Positions 47,097-57,322 of a stretch of DNA of 64,000 nucleotides are shown piece by piece. The notes below the pieces were generated by a model that was given only the letters and a program-made list of their open reading frames with translations, was not told where the DNA came from and searched no databases. Each line of letters begins with the position of its first letter. Position 1 is the first letter of the stretch. The DNA lies in contig OZ038533.1 in the NCBI GenBank assembly GCA_964036665.1, forward strand, positions 13,921,075 through 13,985,074. The letters are read 5' to 3'. Source of the DNA: Gordius sp. MW1. Its lineage: Eukaryota; Nematomorpha; Gordioida; Gordea; Gordiidae. The translations under genes and the position numbers were made by a program.

Positions 47097-48144
47097 GATT
47101 TTGGCGTAGTCCTTAATAAACTTTGAAAAATATGCTGTTAACCCCAGGAACGATTTTATTTCATTTTTGTTTGTTAAATTTTTCCACTGCTTGACCAGTT
47201 CGGCTTTATTGTCGTTGATTTGAATTCCCTTGTTAATTATTACGTATCCCAAAAATGTTACTTCCTTCGCCCACAAGATGCTCTTGGAAATGTTTGGCAA
47301 GAAACCCCATTTTTGTAACGTTTCTAGTACTTTGAGTAACCGCTCGTTGTGGATTTGTTCCGTTTCCCCCGCGAATAGTATATCATCGATGTATACCGCT
47401 ACCCCGTCCATGCCTCCTAATATCTGCGCGGCGCAATTTAAGCCAAACATTCGGTTAACTTTTAATAGGCCCTTGTGCGTGGAGATAGTCAATCGTTGGC
47501 TCGTTTCTGGACCTAATTCGAGTTGTAAGTACGCTTTCGTTAGGTCCAGCCTAGTAAAACAACACGCGTTATCGAGTTTATTTAACAAATCGTCGATTTT
47601 GGGCAAGGGGTACAACAATCCTTGAGCGTATTTGTTTATAGGAAACCGGTAATCAATACATAATCGAAGAGTCCCATCGCTTTTATCCACGGGTACCACT
47701 AGACTGGCCCATCTTGAGAAATCGATCGGTTCTAACACCCCGTCTCTGACCCATTTGTCCAGCTCTTCTTCTACTTCTTTCTTCCACGCCATCGGCACCC
47801 TTCGTGCGGGGATAAATACAGGATCTACGCTCTCTTTTAACGGTACTTCCACCGTTATTCCCTTGACTACTTTTGAAAATGCGTTTAGCTGGCCCTCCCA
47901 TTGCTTCATCACGTGCCGGATCGCGGACTTGGAATCCTTCGGTCTTTCTACGTAATTTACGGCGAACCGTTCCGCCGCAGCTCTGGAGTTCCAACGATTC
48001 GTTGCCAAATTTCGGGCTCAATCCAATCGATCCCATACAACGGCGGCCCAGCTACGTCTGCTATCAATAACGACAGCTGTTTCTCGTGTCCCCCATTCGG
48101 ACATCAGCTTGCACCTTGGCTACGATCTTTATTTCCTCGTGGCC
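47097..48144 (-). pseudogene. Gypsy reverse transcriptase
   Basis: Motifs in order: VPMAWKKEVEEELDKWVRDG, SRWASLVVPVDKSDGTLRLC, LPKIDDLLNKL, FTRLDLTKAYLQLEL, VYIDDILFAG (catalytic YIDD), and FLGYVI. A short internal deletion removes the usual stretch between MFGLNCAA and the YIDD region. Stops lie at the 5' side (48035-48080). Confidence 0.85.
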
Positions 48145-48152
48145 ATACGCGT

Positions 48153-48956
48153 TAGAGGTGTGCACGGATCAGATTTTTTTGATCCAATCCGTTCCGAGGG
48201 GTTTTTGAAAAATTTTATATCCATCCGATCCGATCCAAGTCTTTTAAAATCTAGATCCGATCCGATCCGATCCGAGTTTTTTAAAATCTAAATACGATCC
48301 GATCCGAAATTTTTTAATTAAAATTTTACGAACAGAACTTTTTATTGATGATTAAATTCAAAATACATAAAATAAGGTATAACAATTTTAATAGACCTGA
48401 AATAAATATAAAATTTTATTTGACTAATTCCATATTATCATATAAAAATGATAAAGAATCTAAATTTTCTGGTTTAATTCGGGGAAAGGAGCTACGCGTG
48501 TGCCTTAAGGAAAGGGGAGATTGTGATTGATAATTTTCGGAGTTGAGTTGAGATAGAAAGAGATGCGTGTGCTAAAAAGGAAACGGAAGATGCTGATTTA
48601 TCATTGACACTAGCTTCTTTCTCGCCAAACAAGAAAGTCTAGCTAGGAAAAAACGCTAGGGAAATACTGATAAATATATTAGGGTAAGTAAGGTGAGAGG
48701 TGGTATTGGGCATCAAAAATGGTAAAGTAAAAAAAGAATGCAAAGATAATTATGAAAAGGTATACTAAAAATTATTAATTTAAGAACTTATTATTGTTTA
48801 TTTTAAATTTGAAAATCCGATCCGATCCGACTAAATTAAAATGTTGATCCGATCCGATCCGACTTCCAAAATTAAAATGTTGATCCGATCCGTCCGAATC
48901 CGAGTTCAGACGGATCGGATCGGATGTCGGATCGGATTGATCCGTGCACACCTCTA
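48153..48956. mobile_element. hAT-like MITE with GATCCGATCC repeats
   Basis: 804 bp, with ends TAGAGGTGTGCACGGATCA and its complement. The 8-bp flanks ATACGCGT (48145-48152) and GTACGCGT (48957-48964) match at seven positions. Both ends hold arrays of GATCCGATCCGA. The interior is AT-rich. It splits the gypsy protease/RT region. Confidence 0.85.
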
Positions 48957-48964
48957 GTACGCGT

Positions 48965-49058
48965 ACACCGTCGGGACGGGCTCTTTGTTGCGTGGGATCT
49001 CCTTCGCCCATCTTCGCGCCGTTATTATCGATACCGTGGCGCCGGTATCGAAGATGCA
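48965..49058 (-). pseudogene. Gypsy aspartic protease fragment
   Basis: FDTGATVSIITARRWAKEIP holds the DTGA active-site motif of retroviral-type proteases. A TAA stop separates it from the upstream frame, and the MITE at 48153-48956 separates it from RT. Confidence 0.7.
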
Positions 49059-49590
49059 TTAAAATAATTCGTTATTAATATATATATCTACAGTTAACAC
49101 ATCTAAAGCATGTTTTACCCTGGGAATTCGGACCGGCCCAGGCCACGCTTCTCGTCCCGCCACTACGCTCCACGCCTCTTCGGACCCGTCTTGCAAAGTG
49201 CTTAGCCCCCCGTGTATCGTCTCGGCCGTTAACGCCAGCTCGCGTAGGCGGTCCCATTTGATGTCATTTTCTGCCAACAGTCTCGCCTGTAAGCTTCTAT
49301 CGCGCAATCCTATAATGAATTGGTCGACGATTCTGTTATGCAATTCTTCGTATCCGAAGTTGCAGCTGTTAGCTCCGGCCTTGAGTCTATTAGCGTACGT
49401 GTCTATCGTCTCTCCCTGGCCTTGTCGGACCTTTGAGAATTCATACCTCTTTGCCCTCGCTCAAGAATTCCTTTGGAATAATTTTTTTAACCCATTTTTA
49501 GCTTCTTCATATGTAATTCCTGTCAACTCTTGAGGTCTATAATCCTCTAGTATTAATTGGAATGCCTCCCCATCACGGCTGGTTAATAAT
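49059..49590 (-). pseudogene. Gypsy gag fragment
   Basis: The minus strand has VRQGQGETIDTYANRLKAGA, NRIVDQFIIGLRDRSLQARL and LRELALTAETI. These are typical of the capsid C-terminal region of Mag-like gag (YxxRLxxLxxxCxF, then IVDQFIIGLRD). No CCHC knuckle is preserved. The upstream part continues at 54296 beyond the hAT insertion. Confidence 0.7.
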
Positions 49591-51661
49591 CAGAGCTGTT
49601 AAGAACTAGTTCATTTTGAACTAGTTCATAGAACTAGTTCACTTTTTTCTGAACTTAGAACTGAACTAGTTACCTTCCCAAAAATTTGAACTGTGAACTT
49701 AGTTCATTTTTTTAAGATTGAACTTGAACTAGTTATTTTTTTTCTAATTCTGAACTTGAACTTTAACTATACAATGTAATTGAACTAGTTCATCACAAAT
49801 ATATTATTTAAAATAAATTTATAAGCCGAGTGTATATGCATCAACAATTTGACGTGCATTGTCTTGTCGGTAATCATACAGACACACAGTAACCGCGAAT
49901 TTTTGATTTTAAAAACACAAAATTTTTTAGAAAAGATGGATACCATTAGGGATTCGGGTATTTGCTCTGAAGTAGATAATAGGAACGAGGCAGCTCAATC
50001 TACCTTTTTACTTTGGCCTTCAATGGAAGAATACTTCAAATATGTATCTTCAGATAAAGATTCATTCAAAGTTAAGTGCAAACTATGCACTAAAGTTGTG
50101 GCAGCTTCAAGAACCTCAACAGCCAATTATGGAGACATATAAAGGTAATAAGAATAACTTATTATAATTTATAATATAAAATCTAGGTGTCTCAAAGGCT
50201 GTCAAGAATAAGACTGGAAAAAGTTGTGAAGCTAACAAAAAGTTAACACAGACCTTAATTGACAGGCCTTTATATAACCAAAATTCCCCAATGGCAATTA
50301 TTAAATATATAATCAATGCTAATCAACCATTTTCGCTATGTGATGATGAGCACTTCAATGAATTGTTGAGGGCTTTTAATCCAAAAGCAAAAACAATTTG
50401 TAGGCAAACACTCACAGGGAAAATGATAAAATTTGCTGCAAAGATGAAAGATACAGTTAGAACAAAGTTAATGGCACCCAAGTATGTATGTACAACTGCA
50501 GACAGTTGGACAGCATTTAATAAGTACTTATTAATTTCTCTAAAATTGTCAATTTATTTTTTTTGTTAGGCCATTTATTGGGGTAACAGCTCATTGGATA
50601 GACGATGAGAGTCTTAAAAGAGTTGATGCAGTTCTAGCCTGCAAATGTTTAGAGGGGAGGCACTCTTTTGATGTTATATGCAAATCCCTTACTCAAATTT
50701 ACAAAGAGTACCATATTCAAAACAAAAATATCTGTACAATTACTGACAACGGATCTAATTTCGTTAAAGCATTCAGGTACTATTTATTATATAATTCTTC
50801 TTCCCTAACTTTTATATAGGATTTTTAATGAAAATGATGAGATGCATTAGGAAGTAGTATCTCTTAAGGATATACTTGATCGGGCTAGTTTAGAGGGACA
50901 TAATCAAAATGATTATGATTATCTACCCAAACATAAGAGATGTGCTTGTCACACCCTAAATCTGATTGCTACAAGTGATGTTAATAAACTTTTGAAAAAC
51001 AATAATGGGTTTACTAAATTATATAATTCTTCATTCTGTAAGTGCCAGGCACTTTGGAACCTCAATAGCAGATCCACAATATCGGCACAAACCATACGTA
51101 ACCGTTTTGGGTGTAATATACCCTACCCTGTAGTAACTAGATGGAATTCAACATTTGATTTAATCTTTGTTATAATAAAAATGATTCAAAATAAACCTAG
51201 TGATTTTCATACTCTCTGTGATGAATTAAGGCTTGAAAGGCTTTCTTCTGAAGAATCAAATTTTTTACAGGAATATCACTTAGTGAGTCATTATTTTAAA
51301 TTTATTTAAATTTTTTAAGGTAAGGGAGCCACTTGCTAAGGCACTTGAAATTTTGTAGGGGCAAACATATATGTATATGGCATATTATACACCTACCATA
51401 AGTCAGATTCAGTTATGTCTGCAGAATATGGTAAACTTAAAATGGGCTCAACCTTAAAAGATGCTATTTTGAAAGGAATAAACATCAGGTATCAAATATA
51501 AATGGATTCTAATATATAAATCATATGGTTTTAAGATTTCCTGATCTCTATGATGAGGAAAATATTATTGCAGCTGTCCTGCATCCAATTTTTAAGACAG
51601 ACTGGGCTTGGATCCTGTCACCGGAAAATGTGGAGGAAAGGTCCAAAATCTTAAAAGCAAT

Positions 51662-52157
51662 TGTGGCATAACGCCAATCCCCTCTTAATTTTGGTTTTAT
51701 CCAGTTTTGGTTGCTTAGTTCTAGTTTTATGATATAGCTATTTTTCTTCCCCCCTTTCGTGTTTTAATTACTATTCTTGGCTTGTTCAATTACCCCTTTA
51801 GTTTTATTACCCTCCCCTTGCTAGTTGTATGACTATTCAAATTTATTGTCACGCAGTCCTAACGCGTTTGTTTGTTATAATCCCCCTCCCCGATCGTGAT
51901 GGTATTGTTTACATATTTTCATCTTCAATCAACCCCCGATCGTTATTGTATTGTTTACCTATTTACGTCAACGATCATCATTATTATTCCTACTATTAAA
52001 AGAAGGAATTGTTTGTAAAATTATTAATAATAAAAGATTTGTTTTGTGGAAATAAAATTGGGAAAAATATATTAGTGGTTACGAATCCTATAAAATACAT
52101 TCTCCCTCACTGAGGGAGGATCATTCGTTAAATCTATACTTATTTAAGTATAGAAAA
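51662..52157 (+). repeat. 5' LTR of the short LTR element
   Basis: Near-identical to 53073-53567. Differences include CATATTTTCATC against CATATATAATC, and single substitutions near 51957 and 51990. Confidence 0.9.
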
Positions 52158-52158
52158 T

Positions 52159-52176
52159 TGGTGTCAGAAGTGGGAT
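52159..52176 (+). promoter_or_regulatory. Primer-binding site complementary to tRNA-Leu
   Basis: TGGTGTCAGAAGTGGGAT starts one base after the 5' LTR. It complements the 3' end typical of tRNA-Leu (ATCCCACTTCTGACACCA). The 28.7-kb LTR element shares the first 11 bases. Confidence 0.8.
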
Positions 52177-53072
52177 CCTGGCTACCCCGCAAACATAATA
52201 CAATGGAAATTCCAATATGTCGGTGGACAGATGGCGGCCAAATTCTGAATGTGCCACTTAAATTATATTCAATGAAGGAGTTCTGAAAATTCTAATGGCA
52301 ATATTCAGGTGCGATATTCTATGAACCACGCGATATTCCATGAACCACGCGATATTCTATGAAAAAAAAAAGAATTAAAAATTCTGAAAATTCTAATGAC
52401 AATATTCAGGGAAGGTATGAAAAATTCTTAAACCATTCGATTATCTTGAAACAGATATTCAATGAAAATGCGTCAGACTTGGTAAGATGTACACACACTG
52501 AAAACAAATTATTTAAATAGAAGCCTAAATTATTATTGTGTTACTTAAATTATTGTTATTAAACAATGTTAAACCAAAATCCCCCCCCCCCCCCGTTTAG
52601 TTGAATATTATTTGGCAATGTAAGCATGATTTTATGAAAGGGAAAAAAGCGAGCGATTTTTGTAAAGTGGATTATATTAGGGCGAAGGAAACGACAATTT
52701 TTGTAAAGTGAATTATATTGATATTTGGAAAGGAAATGACATTTTTTGTAAAGTGGCTTGTATGACGGAGATTTTTGGTTACCAATTGAACTACTAAACC
52801 GAGTATTGAGGCTCTGAACTCTTTGAGTCATCCTCGGGTATATAAGGCTCTGAACTCTTTGAGTCATCCTTGGAGTTTTTAAGGAACGGTATAATCCGTA
52901 TCTTTGGTTTTCGGAAAGTAGTGTCTGTCAATATCGAGGTCAATATCTAGGTCAAGGTCAATATCATGGTCAATGTTTATGTCAAGGTCAATGTCAAAAA
53001 GCATGAATACGGAGATTACAAAATTGCCAGAAATACGTAAAGGTCAAGTTTGTTATTTGGTAAAGGGTAAGG

Positions 53073-53567
53073 TGTGGCATAACGCCAATCCCCTCTTAAT
53101 TTTGGTTTTATCCAGTTTTGGTTGCTTAGTTCTAGTTTTATGATATAGCTATTTTTCTTCCCCCCTTTCGTGTTTTAATTACTATTCTTGGCTTGTTCAA
53201 TTACCCCTTTAGTTTTATTACCCTCCCCTTGCTAGTTGTATGACTATTCAAATTTATTGTCACGCAGTCCTAACGCGTTTGTTTGTTATAATCCCCCTCC
53301 CCGATCGTGATGGTATTGTTTACATATATAATCTTCAATCAACCCCCGATCGTTATTGTATTGGTTACCTATTTACGTCAACGATCATCATTATTATTCC
53401 CACTATTAAAAGAAGGAATTGTTTGTAAAATTATTAATAATAAAAGATTTGTTTTGTGGAAATAAAATTGGGAAAAATATATTAGTGGTTACGAATCCTA
53501 TAAAATACATTCTCCCTCACTGAGGGAGGATCATTCGTTAAATCTATACTTATTTAAGTATAGAAAA
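53073..53567 (+). repeat. 3' LTR of the short LTR element
   Basis: It mirrors the 5' LTR and abuts the GCAAT duplication, after which the hAT transposase frame resumes. Confidence 0.9.
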
Positions 53568-54295
53568 GCAATAAATTTACTAGTGCCTCAAACAACTGAA
53601 AATATGGAGGTGCATGATGATACACAGAATGGTTTAGATTTTTTTGATATAATACGTGAGAATTCTAATAAAGAAACAATTGAAGACTATATTAAATTAA
53701 ATAATACCTCATTTGATGTATTCGATGAATTTCCCAATCTAAAGCAAATTTTTATCAAATTTAATGTTTGCCTCCCATCTAGTGCTCCAGTTGAAAGGCT
53801 TTTCAGTCTGGGAAAGCTTATATTTGGAGATAAACGTACTTGTTTATTAAACGAGTTGAGAACAATATTTTATTAAAGTCCAATTCACATGATTTTTATT
53901 GTAAATTATAATTGTATATTGTTTGTAATAAAGATTTTAAACATTGTATAGTTGATGATTTTATTATATATGAATATTTCCTTAGATCAGATTTTCAAAT
54001 ATATAATAAACTATAAAATTTATTTAAAATTTTGGATAGCTCTCAAAAAAAACTGATTTTAATTTAGGAATCATTTCCTAAATTGGATTAGATTCAAATT
54101 TTATCATATTTAAAAAAATTAACTGAACTTTGACTAGTTATTTTTGTAAAATTAAACTATTAACTTGAACTAGTTACATTTTTTTCTACATGAACTTGTT
54201 ACTTTTGAAAAAAAAATGATCTTGAACTAATTTTTTCAAATTGAACTATGAACTAGTTCGTATCATAGATGAACTTTAACAGCTCTGTTAATAAT

Positions 54296-54430
54296 AGAGC
54301 TGCTTTTTGCTCATCTGTCTCCGTCTTATTGCTCTTTAGGAATAGTTCAAATTGTGTTATAAAAGCGTCGATGTTAGCCGTTGTTTTATATTTCTGCAAT
54401 CCCGCGTAAGCTTATCCTTTAGGTCGCCAC
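54296..54430 (-). pseudogene. 5' end of gypsy gag and leader
   Basis: The minus strand continues the gag reading (FITQFELFLKSNKTETDEQK) from the other side of the hAT insertion. Just inside the 5' LTR end the minus strand reads GTGGCGACC, the first bases expected of a tRNA-Arg-type primer site as used by some gypsy elements; the match beyond that is poor. Confidence 0.5.
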
Positions 54431-56361
54431 TATTACAGTTGGGGATCTTTATTTACTACAGACAGGTTTCGAAGCGATACAATAAAACTCGGGCCTTCGG
54501 CCCTCGTGGGAAGGGGGAGAAGGGAAGGGGGAAAGGGAGGGGGGACGACTCATCTGTACTTCGTATAAATGTATCATATTTGCTATGCAATTTATGGGCG
54601 AGAAAGGTGGGAAGGGGCGAGAATGCCTATAGGGGGGTATTAAATGCCTAATGATTAATTAATTATTTATACAAATTTTCCATTATAGGCAAAATGATAT
54701 AGGCAAAATGTAATATAGGCAAGGGTTAGTGTTAGATTTAGTGTTTGCATCTAGTTGCGTATTACATTAGTTTTTATTGATTATGGGTCTAACAAACATT
54801 ATATTATAAAACAACACAATGTTAAGAATTTGCAGAATTGTTGGGAGAAATGTTTTGTTGAATTTGAACAATTTTTAATTAAAAAAATCAAAATTTGGCC
54901 AATGGTCACTTTTTCTCTATTGGTCAGTACCAACAGATACTCTATAAGTCAATGATAGCCAAAAAAATGGAAAAAAAAATTTTGATGCTCACTTTGGCCA
55001 ATGGTCATTTTTTTCCATTGGTCAGCAGCCAGGACACGGTAAAAGTGGATATAAATTCATAAGAGTAAAAAAAAACAAAATTTTCAAATCACATTTTGGC
55101 CAATGGTCATTTTTTTCCATTGGTCAGCAGCCAAGACACGGTAAAAATGGATATAAATTCATAATAGTCAAAAAAAACGAAAAAAAAGTTTTCGAATCAC
55201 ATTTTCGCCAATGGTCATTTTATTCCATTGGTCAGCAGCCAGCGGACGGCTAAAAAGTGATAATAGCAATGGTAGGAACAGGAACAATCATAATAGTCAA
55301 AAAAAAACGAAAAAAATATTTTCGATTCACATTTTGGCCAATGGTCATTTTTTCCATCGGTCAGGAGCCAGCGGACGGCCAAAAAGTCATAATAGCAATG
55401 GTAGTAACAGGAACAATCATAATAGTCAAAAAAAAACGAAAAAATAAACTCGGATTCACATTTTGGCCAATGGTCATTTTTTTCAGTGGTCAGCAGCCAA
55501 CGGACGGCCAAAAAGTCTTATTATCAATGATAGTAACAAGAACAATCATAAGAGTCAAAAAAACCGGGGATTCTAACCCAAAAACTAGTTAAATGGCATA
55601 GCAATTAAAAGTAAACAACTTATATTTATGTTTATTATATAACATTGGTCAGCAGCCAGCGGACGGCCAAAAAGTCATAATAGCAATGGTAGAAACAGGA
55701 ACAATCATAATAGTCAAAAAAAAAACGAAAAAAATAATTTCGATTCACATTTTGGCCAATGGTCATTTTTTTCATTGGTCAGCAGCCAGCGGACGGCCAA
55801 AAGTTCTTATTATCAATGATAGTAACAAGAACAATCATAAGAGTCAAAAAAACTCCGGGATTCTAACCCCAAAACTAGTTAAATTGCATAGCAATTAAAA
55901 AGTAAACAACTTTTATTTATGTTTATTATATAACTAGTTAAATTGCATAGCAGTAAAAGTAAACAACTTTTATCTATGTTTATTATATAATAGATAATTT
56001 AACAAATCTTATATATAACACAGCGAGGGAGATAGAGATGAGGGGTGGGGCACCTCTTATGCATTAATTTAAAAAATAACACAGCGAGGGAGATAGAGAT
56101 GAGGGGTGGGGCACCTCTTTCTCATGCATTAATTTAAAAAATCGATAACCTAATATACCCAATGCAAATAGATAGGGAGGGTAACGGACAACGGACGGAC
56201 AACCAAAAAACGAGCCCATAAATTGCATTGCAATTAATAGAACGTGTATATCCAACGTATATAATACATTCCGCATATAACCAATTAACTAATTTGATTG
56301 ACAACACATCGGTAAATAACATATCCCCTGAGGCATTTCGCACTCCAATTACCTCTCTACA
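54431..56361 (-). repeat. 5' LTR of the gypsy element (split by a composite repeat)
   Basis: 54431-54482 and 56240-56361 align with the 3' LTR. The rest is the inserted satellite composite. A short extra GGGGATCTTTA lies near the inner edge compared with the 3' LTR. Confidence 0.75.
54483..56239 (+). repeat. Composite repeat with ATTGGCCA satellite, inserted in an LTR
   Basis: It starts CTCGGGCCTTCGGCCCTCG (54488) and has the same unique section as 27351-27800. It then has about seven satellite units (54895-55560), a second short array (55640-55850), CTCCGGGATTCTAACCC, duplicated ATTGCATAGCA(A)TT motifs, a duplicated GAGGGAGATAGAGATGAGG block (56025, 56088), CGGACAACGGACGGAC, and ends CCCATAAATTGCATTGC. 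Compared with the intact 3' LTR, about 15 bp of target is lost and no target duplication is obvious. The mechanism of spread is unknown. Confidence 0.75.
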
Positions 56362-56519
56362 CTTCCAGATACTTTTTATCAATTCAAATAACATTATTTG
56401 TAATTCGTCTAGTTTTTTACAATTATAATTTTAAACGTTTACGCAAATTCTTATGTATCAAATTTAAATCTTTATTTAATAAGCCAGATTAATATTAGTT
56501 ATTTTTATATATGTATAAT

Positions 56520-56960
56520 ACACAGGTCTAAAAAAAATATACCGCAATCGGACCTATAATTCTGATAGAGAATTTTGCGCTGAATAGTATAGAGTTTTTA
56601 GTTTTTTTTAGATAAATGAGATTGAAGATGCGAAAAATGGACAACTTTCTTTTATTTGAGGCTAAATTCCCACGGCATTTTTAATTTATACTAAAAAATA
56701 ATAACTTATTCCTGCAAATTAAAGTTTCATCTATAGGGCCTTTAGTTTATTTTTTTGCCTACCTCTATAATTTAATTTATTTAAGTTTACGTGAACCCCT
56801 TCCCCTTATTAAATTTCGTCCCCATACACCTGAAAAATGGAGTACATTAGAATACATGCTATACTACTTATAGGATGTTTACTAAAACATCACACTCTTC
56901 CTTATTTCTTCTATTCCACTCCCGCTCCCAAATCTGTTTCCTCAGGTTCTATAATCAATG
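56520..56960. repeat. Dispersed repeat, related copy at 18275-18700
   Basis: CACAGGTCTAAAAAAAATAT, CTGATAGAGAATTTTGCGC, GATTGAAGATGCGAAAAATG, then TTTACGTGAACCC and TTCGTCCCC in the same order as the 18.3-kb copy. Confidence 0.5.
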
Positions 56961-57322
56961 ATATCACCATGTATAGCAATAGCATAGTATGTAAATAAAG
57001 GCGGATAAACAAAATACAAATATTACCATTTACGAGCTAAAGTAATCAGATACAAAATAAATAATAAAAAATACTGATCAACATTGGAAAATAACCGAAC
57101 AAAAAATCAAAGTATAAACCTCTTGCTGAGCATAAAATTTGCGACTCATCATATAATCATTCCACTGAATCAAAAAAGTAAGATCATAATAATTTGTTTT
57201 AAAATGACAATAACAATCATAGCTCGTTACGTATAAAAAGCGGTAAAAGGATGGATTTCTGAATAAATAATTTAAAGTTGGATGTAAGGTCAAGTAGTGG
57301 TGTCTATTTAAGTGGAAGTTGA

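Larger units (their letters stand above)
51662..53567 (+). mobile_element. Short non-autonomous LTR retrotransposon
   Basis: 1906 bp with LTRs of 496 and 495 bp (51662-52157 and 53073-53567) and an exact 5-bp duplication GCAAT (51657-51661 and 53568-53572). LTRs start TGTGGCATAACG and end TATAGAAAA. They differ at only a handful of sites, so this is the youngest layer of the nest. The 915-bp interior has a primer site but no gag or pol. It contains short repeats GCGATATTC(T/C)ATGAACCAC (52312-52360) and GTCAAGGTCAAT (52925-53000). Confidence 0.9.
49936..53876 (+). pseudogene. hAT-family transposase, decayed
   Basis: A multi-exon transposase. Exon 1 (ATG at 49936) has a BED finger start (FKVKCKLC). 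Then exons about 50188-50521 (TADSWTAFN), 50570-50776 (TDNGSNFVKAFR, catalytic Asp context), about 50821-51281 (CACHTLNLIA, TRWNSTFD), 51319-51488, and 51540-51661 joined to 53573-53876. The C-terminal dimerisation block has SSAPVERLFSLGKLIFGDKR. Damage: an apparent 1-bp loss at the end of exon 1, in-frame TAG stops near 50850 and 51357, a frame change near 51425, and a 1.9-kb LTR insertion. It cannot make a working protein. Confidence 0.82.
49591..54287 (+). mobile_element. hAT transposon with transposase, carrying an LTR insertion
   Basis: 4697 bp (about 2.8 kb before the LTR element entered). Ends are CAGAGCTGTTAAGAAC and its near-complement, with the exact 8-bp duplication TTAATAAT (49583-49590 and 54288-54295). 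Subterminal regions (49605-49800 and 54120-54270) are dense in GAACTAGTTC and TGAACTTGAAC repeats. It entered the gypsy gag region, then received the LTR element at 51662. The end sequence resembles that of the foldback at 42252. Confidence 0.9.
42169..56361 (-). mobile_element. Mag-like Ty3/gypsy retrotransposon, full length with five nested insertions
   Basis: CTTCC flanks both ends (42164-42168 and 56362-56366), an exact 5-bp target duplication. Minus-strand order: 5' LTR, gag, protease, reverse transcriptase, RNase H, zinc-binding linker, integrase, polypurine tract, 3' LTR. The LTRs, about 181 bp without insertions, start TGTAGAGAGG and end AACTGTAATA, and differ at several positions. 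The GPSKWVEGTI...HRHVDQVR tail after integrase points to the Mag/K02A2.6-like group. Insertions: a hAT foldback (42252), a MITE (45763), a MITE (48153), a hAT with an internal LTR element (49591), and a composite repeat (about 54483). Stops and frame changes occur in several domains; the copy is dead. Confidence 0.88.
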
